From positions 682,001 to 746,000 of the forward strand of contig CAVPRR010000007.1 of assembly GCA_963707965.1 (NCBI GenBank): a stretch of DNA of 64,000 nt, given 5' to 3'. Under the pieces are notes generated by a model that saw only the letters and a program-made list of their open reading frames with translations, had not been told where the DNA came from and did not search any database. The position numbers were made by a program, and so were the translations under genes. Positions 41,698 through 50,172 of this stretch are shown here, piece by piece; the stretch's first letter is position 1, and every line of letters starts with the position of its first letter. Source of the DNA: VRUE01 sp963707965 (GTDB taxonomy: Bacteria > Actinomycetota > Thermoleophilia > Solirubrobacterales > 70-9).

Positions 41698-42960
41698 ATG
41701 GACTTCAAGCCCAGCCCCCAGGTGGAGACGCTACGCGAGCGCATCCTCGACTTCATGGACGAGCACATCTATCCCCAGGAGCGGGAGATCATGGAAGCGC
41801 TCGACGCCGAGGTCGCACCCGGCGTCCCCTATCCGAAAATCCTGGTCGAGGTCCGTGAACAGGCGAAGTCGGAGGGGCTGTGGAACCTGTTCATGCCCGA
41901 CGAGCGCTACGGCCCGGGCCTGACCAACTGGGAGTACGGGCTGCTCTGCGAGGAGATGGGGCGCAGCCCGGCCGCCGCGCCGATGGCCTTCAACTGCGCG
42001 GCGCCCGACACCGGCAACATGGAGATCCTCGCCGAGCACGGGACCGAGGAGCAGCGTGAGCGCTGGCTGGAACCGCTGCTGGAGGGGAGGATTCGCTCCT
42101 GCTTCGGGATGACCGAGCCGGAGGTCTCGGGCTCCGACCCGACCCTGCTTCAGGCGACCGCCGTTCGCGACGGCGACGAGTGGGTGATCAACGGCCACAA
42201 GTGGTTCACCTCGGGCGCGATGGGGGCCGAGCTGTGCATCGCGATGGTGGTCACCGACTCCGAGGCGCACCCCTACGCCCGCGCCTCGATGATCTGCGTG
42301 CCGACCGACAACCCGGGCTTCGAGCTGGTCCGATCGGTCTCGGTCATGGGGCACTCCGGCGGGCCGGGCCACGGCGAGGTTCGCTTCGAGGACTGCCGCG
42401 TTCCCGCTGCGAACCTGCTCGGCGAGCGGGCGATGGGCTTCGTGGTCGCCCAGGACCGGCTCGGCCCGGGCCGCATCCACCACTGCATGCGGGCGATCGG
42501 GACGGCGGAGCGGGCGCTGGAGATGATGTGCCGCCGCGCCAACGAGCGCGAAGCCTTCGGCGGGCCGCTGGGCGAGAAGCAGTTCGTTCAGGAGTGGATC
42601 GCCGCCTCGCGGATGGAAATCGACCAGGCCCGCCTGCTGACGATGTACGCGGCCTGGAAGATGGACACCGACGGCAAGCGCTCCGCCCGCCAGTCCATCT
42701 CGGCGATCAAGGTCGTCGCCGCCAACGTCGTAATGAACGTGCTCGACCGGGCGATCCAGGTCCACGGGGCGCTGGGGATGACCGACGACACCCCGCTCGC
42801 GGCGCTGTGGCGCTTCAGCCGCATGCTGCGGCTGGCCGACGGCCCCGACGAGGTCCACAAGATGGTCCTCTCCCGCCGCGAGCTCAACCGCTGGGCGAAG
42901 CGCGCCGAGGCCGAGACGGCCGGCGAGCTGGAGCCCAAGCACGTCGCCCGCGCTATCTGA
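41698..42960 (+). CDS. Acyl-CoA dehydrogenase, ACAD10/11-like subgroup
   Basis: A 420-residue FAD enzyme oxidising acyl-CoAs. Domains in order: helical N-terminus, middle beta domain with CFGMTEPEVSGSDP and WVINGHKWFTSGAMG, then C-terminal helices with GRIHHCMRAIGTAERALEMM, AIQVHGALGMTDDTPLA and RLADGPDEVHKMVLSRREL. In the last motif the usual catalytic-base YEGT/E pattern is replaced by ADGPDEVH, as in the ACAD10/11-like subgroup. That subgroup works with an APH-type kinase on 4-hydroxyacyl-CoAs, and such a kinase gene lies at 43453. The ATG at 41698 has AGGAGAGG upstream. Confidence 0.92.
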   Translation: MDFKPSPQVETLRERILDFMDEHIYPQEREIMEALDAEVAPGVPYPKILVEVREQAKSEGLWNLFMPDERYGPGLTNWEYGLLCEEMGRSPAAAPMAFNCAAPDTGNMEILAEHGTEEQRERWLEPLLEGRIRSCFGMTEPEVSGSDPTLLQATAVRDGDEWVINGHKWFTSGAMGAELCIAMVVTDSEAHPYARASMICVPTDNPGFELVRSVSVMGHSGGPGHGEVRFEDCRVPAANLLGERAMGFVVAQDRLGPGRIHHCMRAIGTAERALEMMCRRANEREAFGGPLGEKQFVQEWIAASRMEIDQARLLTMYAAWKMDTDGKRSARQSISAIKVVAANVVMNVLDRAIQVHGALGMTDDTPLAALWRFSRMLRLADGPDEVHKMVLSRRELNRWAKRAEAETAGELEPKHVARAI

Positions 42961-43452
42961 GCAGGCGGGCGCTGCAGGGCGTCGCCTTCCCGATCTGGTC
43001 TCTCCATTTCACCAGAATTGGAGGACCGTAAACGCCGGAAATAGAAAATAGAGAAGTATTAACACCGGCATAGAGCGATCGAAAACTCGAAAATCGAGAA
43101 CTTCGCCGCGCTCTGGCGCTTCAGCCGCATGCTGCGCCTCGCCGACGGCCCCGACGAGGTCCACAGGATGGTCCTCGCCCGTCGCGAACTCAACTGGACC
43201 CTTGCATGCTGCCGAAGCCGCTATCGGCAAGCAAAAAGGGCTGACGTAATGCCGGCCCTCTTGCTGTTTCTTAGATTTGCAGTGTTGCTTTCGAACTGGA
43301 CGCCCGGAGGATCGAAGGTGCCCGCGTGTAGCAGACGCCCATCAGCTCGAGAGTGGCTGTCTTGACGAGGCTGACCATGGTCCCCTCGTTTGCCCGGCCG
43401 AGAACGGCTTTACGGTGTCGACGTTGCTGGCGTTAGCCGCATTGGACGGGCA
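42961..43452. other. 492 bp gap with AT-rich stretch and decayed gene material
   Basis: Between two convergent genes. Bases 43010-43100 (containing AAATAGAAAATAGAGAAG) and 43200-43300 are markedly AT-richer than the rest of the window. They surround a truncated copy of the acyl-CoA dehydrogenase 3' end at 43102-43197. No intact gene, transposase or clear inverted-repeat boundary was found. It looks like the scar of a deletion or an old insertion. Confidence 0.55.
43102..43197 (+). pseudogene. Fragment of an acyl-CoA dehydrogenase C-terminus
   Basis: Translates as FAALWRFSRMLRLADGPDEV, then HRMVLARRELNW, matching the C-terminal region of the upstream dehydrogenase (bases about 42796-42900) almost residue for residue. 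The DNA differs at about seven positions plus a 3 bp gap, mostly synonymous. Nothing before or after it matches. It is either the last piece of a deleted tandem paralogue or a short duplicated segment. Confidence 0.85.
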
Positions 43453-44523
43453 TCAGTCGCCGCGGTGCTCGGCCACCTCGGCAGCCGCGGCGAGGCGCTC
43501 CACGATGCGGGCGAACTGCTGGATGCCGGGGTCGACCTTGCCGTACTGGCCGGCCGAGTAGCGGGCGTAGACGCCCTCGAGGATGATCGCCAGCTTCCAG
43601 TAGCCGAGGGCGACGAAGAAGTCGAGTTGGGAGAGATCGCGGCCGGAGCGCTCGGCGTAGCGGGCCGCCACCTCCTGGCGGGTGGGGAAGCCGGGGGCCA
43701 TCGTGGCGGGCTGGCCCAACGCCGCGTCCTCGTCGCCCTCTTCGGCCCAGTAGACCATCAGCAGGCCGACATCGGCGAGCGGATCGCCGAGCGTGCACAG
43801 CTCCCAGTCGACGACCGCCGCGACCTCGCCCCCCGGCGTGAGGATCATGTTGTCGAGCCGGTAGTCGCCGTGCACGATCGTCGCCGGCCCCTGCGCGGGA
43901 ATGCGGGCCGAGAGCCGCTCGTGCACCTCGTCGATCGCCGGCAGCTCCCGTGTCTTCGACTTCTCCCACTGCCCGTGCCAGCGGCGCAGCTGGCGGGCGA
44001 CGTAGTCCTCCTTGCGTCCCAGTTCGCCGAGCCCCACGGCATCGGGGTCGACCGCGTGGATCGCGACGAGTGTGTCGGCCAGCCGCTCGCCGATCGCCCG
44101 CCGTTCGGCCTCCTCGGGGAACGCCTCGGCCTCCGCGACACCGCGCAGTATGGGTCCCTCCACAAACCCCATCACGTAGAAGGGCGCGCCGTTGACGCTC
44201 TCGTCCTCGCAGAGGCCGACCACCGGCGCGACCGGAACCTCGGTCGGGCCCAGGGCGCAGACCACCCTGTGCTCGCGCGCCATGTCGTGCGCGGAGCCGA
44301 GCCGCTTGCCCAGTGGCGGGCGGCGCAGCGCCCAGCACCGCCCGGCGGCGTCCGTGACCCGGTAGGTCAGGTTCGAATGCCCGCCGGAGATCCGCTCGAA
44401 GGAGAGTGGCAACTCCACGCCGCCGACGTGCTCCGCGAACCACGCCTCGACTCCCGCTCGCTCGATTCCCTCGGGCGCCGCGGCGGTGGCGTCCCCCGTG
44501 CCTGTAGCCTCGTCGCTCACCAT
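43453..44523 (-). CDS. Phosphotransferase family protein (APH-like, ACAD10/11 kinase type)
   Basis: A 356-residue protein kinase-fold phosphotransferase. Motifs: ISGGHSNLTYRVTDAAGRCW (nucleotide loop), WALRRPPLG with the ATP-contacting residue, the catalytic loop IVHGDYRLDNMIL and the metal-binding VVDWELCTLGDPLADVG. The APPVVGLCEDESVNGAPFYV-like region (VVGLCEDESVNGAPFYVM) and FVALGYWKLAIILEGVYARY are typical of the group fused to acyl-CoA dehydrogenase in animal ACAD10/11, and of bacterial LvaA, which phosphorylates 4-hydroxyacyl-CoAs. It converges with the dehydrogenase gene at 41698. The start ATG at 44523 overlaps the divergent histidine kinase start. Confidence 0.88.
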   Translation of the reverse strand: MVSDEATGTGDATAAAPEGIERAGVEAWFAEHVGGVELPLSFERISGGHSNLTYRVTDAAGRCWALRRPPLGKRLGSAHDMAREHRVVCALGPTEVPVAPVVGLCEDESVNGAPFYVMGFVEGPILRGVAEAEAFPEEAERRAIGERLADTLVAIHAVDPDAVGLGELGRKEDYVARQLRRWHGQWEKSKTRELPAIDEVHERLSARIPAQGPATIVHGDYRLDNMILTPGGEVAAVVDWELCTLGDPLADVGLLMVYWAEEGDEDAALGQPATMAPGFPTRQEVAARYAERSGRDLSQLDFFVALGYWKLAIILEGVYARYSAGQYGKVDPGIQQFARIVERLAAAAEVAEHRGD

Positions 44524-45862
44524 GAACTCTCGCGCCTCGCCAGCTGCGCGAAGAACCGGGGAGGCACGCCTGCTCGCACCGCGCTCATCGGGCCAAGCAT
44601 ATTCGCGGCGGCGCCTCCGGTTGAGCCACTCGCTGGCCAACAGGCTGACGATCGGCTTCGCAATCGCATTTGCCCTGCTCACGGGGCTCGCGGTGATCGG
44701 CGTTGCCCGCTTCATCCACCAGCGTCAGGACTTCGAGAACGCCACGGCCCGCTCCTACGAGCGCGAGATCGCGGCCCGCAACCGGCTCGCAGAAGGCGCT
44801 CCGCGCGGGAATGCCAAACGGACAATCGAAGCTCAGCAGCGGGGGCGGCAGATGCTCCGCAACGATATATCGAGCCAGACGCGCGACACAGCGCTGCTGG
44901 TCGGGGCCGGGCTGATCGCAGGCCTGACCGGCGCGGCGCTGCTGTTCAGCGGACTGATCGCCTCGATGCGCCAACCGCTAGAGGCGCTGGTCGAAGCGTC
45001 AGGCCGGTTGGCGAGTGGCGACCTCGAGGCGCGGGTCACGGTCGGTGGGCTATCGGAGACGGCGTCCCTGGGTGCCGCCTTCAACGAAATGGCCGAGGAG
45101 CTGCAGCGCCGCGCCGGGGAACGCGACCAGCTCGATCGGATGAAAGACGAGTTCGTCCTCACCGCCTCCCACGAGCTGCGCAGCCCGCTCACATCGGTGC
45201 AGGGCTTTGCAGAGCTTCTGATGCTGGAGCGCGAGAAGCTCGACTCCAAGCAGACCGAGACGGTGGAGATCATCCTGGACAACACCCGCCACGTGGTTCG
45301 CCTGCTCAACGATCTCCTCGATCTCGCCCGCAGCGACGCCGGGCGGCTCACGATCGAACCCGTCCCGACGGACGCCGGCGCGCTGGTCGACGACGCGGTG
45401 CGAACAATGAGGAGTCAAACCGAGGGGCGTGAACAGACCCTGATCGAGGAGGTCGAGCCCGACCTGCCCTGGGTCAATGCCGATCGTGACCGGCTTCGCC
45501 AAATACTGGTCAACCTTTTGACGAACGCGAATGAGTACTGCCCGCAAGGTGCGGAGATTCGTGTGAAAGCCGCTCGCGTTGATGCTGAAGTGGAGATTGC
45601 CGTGATCGACGACGGGCCGGGAATCCCAGGCGAGCAGCTGGAACACATCTTCGATCGCTTCACGCGCGGCGACGCCGGACTGACCCAGCGCGTCGGCGGC
45701 ACCGGTCTCGGTCTGGCGATCTCCAGATCCCTCGTGGAGCTGCACGGCGGCACGATCGCCGCCGAAGCGACCCCGGGCGACGGTTCCACCTTCCGCATCC
45801 GCCTGCCCGCGATTTCCGCTCCGCAACCCGGCGCCGCGCCCTCCGAGGCGGAGACCCGATGA
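44522..45862 (+). CDS. Membrane sensor histidine kinase
   Basis: A 446-residue two-component sensor. Helix 1 is at about residues 39-63 and helix 2 at 122-147, enclosing a short 55-residue extracellular region. HAMP follows (MRQPLEALVEASGRLASGDL), then HisKA with phospho-accepting His217 (FVLTASHELRSPLTSVQGF) and a HATPase domain with the N-box NLLTNANEYCP, G1 DDGPGIPGEQ and G2 GGTGLGLAISRSLVE. The ATG at 44522 overlaps the start codon of the divergent phosphotransferase gene; a TTG at 44621 just before helix 1 is a possible shorter start. It overlaps the response regulator gene by 4 bp. Confidence 0.93.
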   Translation: MNSRASPAARRTGEARLLAPRSSGQAYSRRRLRLSHSLANRLTIGFAIAFALLTGLAVIGVARFIHQRQDFENATARSYEREIAARNRLAEGAPRGNAKRTIEAQQRGRQMLRNDISSQTRDTALLVGAGLIAGLTGAALLFSGLIASMRQPLEALVEASGRLASGDLEARVTVGGLSETASLGAAFNEMAEELQRRAGERDQLDRMKDEFVLTASHELRSPLTSVQGFAELLMLEREKLDSKQTETVEIILDNTRHVVRLLNDLLDLARSDAGRLTIEPVPTDAGALVDDAVRTMRSQTEGREQTLIEEVEPDLPWVNADRDRLRQILVNLLTNANEYCPQGAEIRVKAARVDAEVEIAVIDDGPGIPGEQLEHIFDRFTRGDAGLTQRVGGTGLGLAISRSLVELHGGTIAAEATPGDGSTFRIRLPAISAPQPGAAPSEAETR

Positions 45863-46230
45863 CGGTCAGGGTGCTGGTCGCAGACGATTCGGAGACGATC
45901 CTGCTGCTGCTGCGAACGCGGCTCGAGATGGCAGGCTACGAGGTCGAGACGGCCACCGACGGGCAGGAGGCGCTGGACATCCTGCGTCGCGACCCGAGGG
46001 GTGGGCCCGACGTGCTCCTGCTCGACGCGATGATGCCCCGCAAGTCCGGCATCGACGCGCTTCGCGAGCTGCGAGCGGAGGGCATCGACACCCCGGCCCT
46101 GATCGTCAGCGCCCATACAGACGGTGGCGACATGAACGGGGACGCGGACCTGGCCGTGAGCGGCTACGTCACCAAGCCGATCGACTTCGACCGCCTCTTC
46201 ACCCGCATTGCCGAGTTGACCGGCGGCTGA
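45859..46230 (+). CDS. Single-domain response regulator (CheY-like)
   Basis: A 123-residue receiver domain with no output domain. Acidic pocket D9/D10, phospho-acceptor D56 (LLLDAMMPRKSG), switch serine S84 (ALIVSAHTDG) and lysine K106 (GYVTKPIDF) are all present. It is translationally coupled to the histidine kinase (ATGA overlap) and so is its probable partner. With no DNA-binding domain, it must act by protein contact or feed a phosphorelay. Confidence 0.94.
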   Translation: MTVRVLVADDSETILLLLRTRLEMAGYEVETATDGQEALDILRRDPRGGPDVLLLDAMMPRKSGIDALRELRAEGIDTPALIVSAHTDGGDMNGDADLAVSGYVTKPIDFDRLFTRIAELTGG

Positions 46231-46244
46231 GAACCTGCCGCCGC

Positions 46245-47705
46245 TCAGCTCCTGGCGATCTCGAGGCGGATCTCCTTGCCATGCAACTTGGTGCCGTCGA
46301 GGAACTCGACCGTGCGATCGGCCTGGTCTGAGGCGACCTCGACGAACGAGAAGCGGTGCAGGATACGGATGTCATGGATTGCCTTCTCGGGCAGGACGGC
46401 GCCCTCGCGCAGAGCCCAGCGAAGGTCCTCCTCGGTGATGCCACTGCGCTCACCGCGATTGACGAACAGCTTGGCGCTGCCCGCAGCGGCGGGCTTCTCG
46501 GCAGCGTCGCCCGCTGCGGCGGGCTTCTCGGCAGCGGCGCCGTGCTCGCCGCTGCGCTCGCGACGGCGTGGTCTAGGGGCGTGCTCCAGCCGCTCCTCGG
46601 GGCTCTCCCACTCGCCGATCGAGGTCTTCACGTCGCGCTCGATCCGCGGGATCTCCTCCCGCTGCGCCGGGGTGACCAGCGTGATCGCGCGTCCTGTGCG
46701 CCCCACCCGCCCGGTGCGCCCGATCCGGTGCACGTAGATCTCCGAGGAGGCCGGAACGTCGTAGTTGATGACGTGGGTCACGTGCTCGATGTCGAGGCCG
46801 CGGGCTGCGATGTCGGTCGCCACCAGCAGGCGAACGCGGTGGTCCTTGAAGGCGATCATCACACCGTCGCGGGAGCCCTGGCTCATGTCACCGTGAAGCG
46901 CCTTGACGTCGAGGCCTTTCTCCCTGAGGACCTTGTCGAGTCGCGAGGCGCCGATTTTGGTCCGGCAGAAGATGATTGCCTGCTCGGGGTCCTCCACCTT
47001 CAGCAGCTCGACCAGCCGCGCGGCCTTCTCCTTCGCGGGAACCTCGATGAACGCCTGCTCGATCGCGTCGACCGTGAGCTTCTTCGGCGTAATTCGGATC
47101 GTCGTCGGGTCGTACATGTAGCCCTCCGCGAGGCGCTGGACCGGCGGCGGCATCGTCGCCGAGAAGAGCGCCGTCTGGCGCCCGCTCGGGCACATCCGAA
47201 GGATCCTCTCCACGTCCTCGATGAAGCCGAGGTCGAGCATCTCGTCGGCCTCGTCGAGCACGACGTAGCGCGCCGCGGTCAGGACCAGCGAGCGGCGCGA
47301 CATCAGATCCATCATCCGCCCCACCGTGGCGACGACGACATGGGCGCCGGCGCGCAGCTGCGCCTGCTGGGAACGGATCGGCGCGCCGCCGAAGACGGCG
47401 ACGATCTCGACGTCGAGGTGCTCCGCGTAGGCGCGCAGCGCCTGCGTCACCTGAATGCAGAGCTCACGGGTCGGGGTGAGAACGACAGCCTGCACCTCGT
47501 CGTTGGAGGCGTCGAGGTACTGGAGCAGTGGCAGGCCGAAGGCGGCGGTCTTGCCGGTCCCGGTCTGCGCCTGGCCGATCACGTCATGGCCGGCCAGGAG
47601 CTCGGGGATCGCCTGCTCCTGAATCGGGGTCGGCTCGGTGTAGCCCAGCTCTTCTAGCACCTGCTGGATCTCCGGAGTGAGCCCCAGATCCTTGAACGCG
47701 CTCAC
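46245..47705 (-). CDS. DEAD-box ATP-dependent RNA helicase with DbpA-type RNA-binding domain
   Basis: A 486-residue RNA helicase. Motifs: Q-motif FKDLGLTPEIQQVLEELGY, I AQTGTGKTAAFGLP, Ia PTRELCIQ, II VLDEADEML, III SATMPP, V ATDIAARGLD and VI HRIGRTGRVG. The C-terminal 75 residues (KLFVNRGERSGITEEDLRWAL and on) match the DbpA/CsdA-type RNA-binding domain. The linker contains a duplicated EKPAAAG peptide from a recent tandem duplication. It probably acts in ribosome assembly, mRNA decay or cold adaptation. It begins with GTG, overlapping the oxidoreductase stop by 4 bp, so it is the second gene of an operon. Confidence 0.95.
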   Translation of the reverse strand: MSAFKDLGLTPEIQQVLEELGYTEPTPIQEQAIPELLAGHDVIGQAQTGTGKTAAFGLPLLQYLDASNDEVQAVVLTPTRELCIQVTQALRAYAEHLDVEIVAVFGGAPIRSQQAQLRAGAHVVVATVGRMMDLMSRRSLVLTAARYVVLDEADEMLDLGFIEDVERILRMCPSGRQTALFSATMPPPVQRLAEGYMYDPTTIRITPKKLTVDAIEQAFIEVPAKEKAARLVELLKVEDPEQAIIFCRTKIGASRLDKVLREKGLDVKALHGDMSQGSRDGVMIAFKDHRVRLLVATDIAARGLDIEHVTHVINYDVPASSEIYVHRIGRTGRVGRTGRAITLVTPAQREEIPRIERDVKTSIGEWESPEERLEHAPRPRRRERSGEHGAAAEKPAAAGDAAEKPAAAGSAKLFVNRGERSGITEEDLRWALREGAVLPEKAIHDIRILHRFSFVEVASDQADRTVEFLDGTKLHGKEIRLEIARS

Positions 47706-48649
47706 TTGGAGGGGTCCAAGAGGAGCTTGCCGGACGTGCGGCGGCCGATCAGGTCTTCGTGGGCACGAGCCGCTTCGGACATCGGGTACACGTCGCCGAT
47801 GCTGACCTCCAGCTCGCCACCCGCAACCGCGCCGAACAGCTCGACGATCATCGGCGCGACCTCGTCGCGGCGCATCAGCAGGTGGAGGAGCCAGAAGCCG
47901 ATCACAGACTTCGAGCCGCGCAGCAGAGCGGCGGTGGAGACATCGCGCTGCTCGCGCGAGGCGACGCCGAAGACAACCATCCGCCCCAGCGGCGCCAGCA
48001 CCGCGAACTCGGCATCGAACGCGTCGCCACCGCTCATGTGAAGGACCGCGTCGACGCGCTTGCCGTCGTTGGCCGCCCGGATGGCGTCTCCAAGCTCCCC
48101 GGAGCGGGAGTCGACCGTCTCGTCGGCCCCGAGGTCCTCGACCCGGGCCCGCTTCTCGGGACTGGAGGCGAGGCCGATCACCCTGGCGCCGGCCCGCTTC
48201 GCGAGCTGCACGGCAAGCGAACCGGTCCCTCCGGCGGCCGCCTCGACGACGATGGTCTCGCCGGGCTCGATCCGTGCGCAGCGGCGCACCAGCGCCATTG
48301 CGGTCAGCCCCTGCAGAAGCAGCGCCGCCGCACGGTCGTCATCGACCTCGTCGGGGACCGGGACGAGGAGAGGCTCGGGAACCGCGACCTTCTCCGCATA
48401 GCCGCCGGAGGCAACGATCGCGGCGACGCGCCGTCCGTCCGCGGTGCGGCCGCTGATCTCAGCGCCGGGTACCAGCGGCAGTGCCTGCTCCGCCAGGTAG
48501 TCGTTGCGGGTCGCGTGGGTGTCGGCGAAGTTGATGCCGCTGCGGGCGACCTCGACAAGGACCTCCCCGTCCGTGGGAACCGGGTCGTCGACCTCGACGT
48601 GCCTCAGCACCTCGGGACCGCCGAACTCCTCGATCTGAATCGCCTTCAT
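47702..48649 (-). CDS. NADPH:quinone oxidoreductase-like zinc-free MDR enzyme
   Basis: A 315-residue member of the medium-chain dehydrogenase/reductase superfamily, QOR branch. Start MKAIQIEEFGGPEVLRHVEV, a GINFADTHATRNDY substrate region, and the Rossmann motif VVEAAAGGTGSLAVQLAKRA. No zinc-ligand cysteine cluster is visible, which fits quinone or enone reductases. The typical length is about 320. The ATG at 48649 has AAGG upstream; longer in-frame starts run through three family 1 repeats and are unlikely. It is first in an operon with the DEAD-box helicase. Confidence 0.92.
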   Translation of the reverse strand: MKAIQIEEFGGPEVLRHVEVDDPVPTDGEVLVEVARSGINFADTHATRNDYLAEQALPLVPGAEISGRTADGRRVAAIVASGGYAEKVAVPEPLLVPVPDEVDDDRAAALLLQGLTAMALVRRCARIEPGETIVVEAAAGGTGSLAVQLAKRAGARVIGLASSPEKRARVEDLGADETVDSRSGELGDAIRAANDGKRVDAVLHMSGGDAFDAEFAVLAPLGRMVVFGVASREQRDVSTAALLRGSKSVIGFWLLHLLMRRDEVAPMIVELFGAVAGGELEVSIGDVYPMSEAARAHEDLIGRRTSGKLLLDPSK

Positions 48650-48687
48650 CGCGGCGAACCTTATTGGGGACCGGGGCTGGCCGTTGG

Positions 48688-48897
48688 GGACCGGGGCTGG
48701 CCGGCGGCCGGCGGGACGATTTCGCACCACATAGGTGCATCTCAGTCCCGTCGGCGTGGACCGGGGCTGGCCGGCGGCCGGCGGGACGATTTCGCACCAC
48801 ATAGGTGCATCTCAGTCCCGTCGGCGTGGACCGGGGCTGGCCGGCGGCCGGCGGGACGATTTCGCACCACATAGGTGCATCTCAGTCCCGTCGGCGT
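48688..48897. repeat. Palindromic repeat family 1, locus D (triplet, period 70 bp)
   Basis: Three identical 70 bp units (48688-48757, 48758-48827, 48828-48897), each with GGACCGGGGCTGG, a palindromic core (CGGGACGATTTCGCACC, loop ACATA, then GGTGCATCTCAGTCCCG) and TCGGCGT. Partial flank copies lie at 48668 and 48898. It sits in the 430 bp gap between the divergent oxidoreductase and PfkB genes. Apart from the repeats, bases 48900-49080 contain no recognisable feature. Confidence 0.95.
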
Positions 48898-49082
48898 GGA
48901 CCGGCGATCGGCGCGACGAAGTCCAGACTATGTCGCCCGAAACGCGGTATCCACGTAATGCATGGCACCGGTGTGCCGGGCGACCGGCATCGCCCCCGCC
49001 AGCGGATCAGAGCCAGAACGCTCACATGTTTACGATCCCCTCCTCGCCCACCGCCAAACCACCGATTCCGAAAGAGAGAGCC

Positions 49083-50012
49083 GTGTCACTCACAGTCGTC
49101 GGATCGATCGCCTTCGACTCCGTCCGCACCCCATTTGGAGAGCGCGAGCGGATGCTGGGCGGCACCGCCGTCCATTTCTCGCTCGCGGCCAGCTTCTTCA
49201 CCGAGGTGAGGCCGGTGGGCCCGGTCGGCGATGACTTCGGCGCCGCCGAGTTCGAGGTGCTGGAACGCCGCGGCGTGGCCGTCGACGACATCGAGCGCGT
49301 CGAGGGGGGGAGCTCGTTCTTCTGGCGCGGGCGCTACGAGTACGACCTGAACGTCGCCCATACCGAGGACACCCGGCTCGGCGTCTTCGGCGATTTCGAC
49401 CCGAAGCTCTCGGAGGAGTCCAAAGCCGCCGACGTCCTCTTCCTCGCCAATATCCAGCCCGACCTGCAGCGCCGGGTCCGCTCACAGTGCGGAGAGCCCC
49501 GCTTCTGCGCCCTGGACTCGATGAACCTCTGGATCGACACCGCCAGGGACTCGCTGCTGGCGGCGATTGCCGAGGTCGACTGCGTGATCGTCAACGACGC
49601 CGAGATCCGCCAGCTGACCGGCGAGCCCAACCTCGCGCGCGCGGCCCGCGCCGTGATGGAACGGGGGCCCCGCGCCGTCGTGGCCAAGCAGGGCGAGTAC
49701 GGGGCCGCCCTCTTCACCAGGGACAGCTTCTTCGCCCTGCCGGGCTTCCCGCTGGAGGACGTCCGCGACCCGACCGGGGCCGGCGACAGCTTCGCCGGCG
49801 GCTTCCTCGGCTACCTCGACAGCCACGACGGCCAGCTGGACGAGGCGAGCCTGCGCCGCGCGATGGGATACGGCACGGTGCTCGCCTCCTTCAACGTCGA
49901 GGAATTCGGCACGGAGCGGGTCTCCCGCCTCAGCCGCGAGGAGATCGACGAGCGCTTTGCGACGCTTCACGCGATGACCCAGTTCGAGGCGCTGCCGGCC
50001 ACGGCGGGATAG
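49083..50012 (+). CDS. PfkB-family carbohydrate/nucleoside kinase
   Basis: A 309-residue kinase. The N-terminal LTVVGSIAFDSVRTPFGERE and the glycine motif MLGGTAVHFSLAASFF are followed by the C-terminal signature VRDPTGAGDSFAGGFLGYL with the catalytic aspartate. It resembles adenosine/sugar-kinase-like PfkB proteins; the phosphate acceptor is not predictable. The GTG at 49083 gives the standard N-terminus just before the first beta strand; an ATG at 49026 would add 19 low-complexity residues. Confidence 0.9.
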   Translation: MSLTVVGSIAFDSVRTPFGERERMLGGTAVHFSLAASFFTEVRPVGPVGDDFGAAEFEVLERRGVAVDDIERVEGGSSFFWRGRYEYDLNVAHTEDTRLGVFGDFDPKLSEESKAADVLFLANIQPDLQRRVRSQCGEPRFCALDSMNLWIDTARDSLLAAIAEVDCVIVNDAEIRQLTGEPNLARAARAVMERGPRAVVAKQGEYGAALFTRDSFFALPGFPLEDVRDPTGAGDSFAGGFLGYLDSHDGQLDEASLRRAMGYGTVLASFNVEEFGTERVSRLSREEIDERFATLHAMTQFEALPATAG

Positions 50013-50022
50013 GGGCCCCTCC

Positions 50023-50108
50023 GGCCACGCCGGGCGGGCTCGGCCGGCAGCGCGCCGGACGGGCTCAGCCGGCAGCGCGCCGGACGGGCTCAGCCGGCAT
50101 CGGCGGGC
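50023..50108. repeat. Tandem 25 bp repeats between PfkB and citrate synthase genes
   Basis: Two identical copies of a 25 bp unit beginning GCCGGCAGCGCGCCGGACGG (50044-50068, 50069-50093), preceded by a degenerate copy and followed by a partial one. Each unit is self-complementary enough (GCCGGC, CGCGCCGG) to form small hairpins, so the array may weaken read-through from the PfkB gene. Confidence 0.8.
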
Positions 50109-50172
50109 GGAGCCTGCACTCCCCAAGCTGCGATACTGCCGTCCAGCCAAAACCCACAGCTCAGGAGGTGCG

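Noticed and set aside
43129..43365. 78-codon plus-strand frame in the AT-rich gap
   Set aside because: Only its first 23 codons are meaningful, as part of the dehydrogenase fragment; the rest has no recognisable content and no proper start.
48688..48897. CRISPR array
   Set aside because: Units are adjacent identical tandem copies with no variable spacers, the core is a long palindrome, and no cas genes are present in the window.
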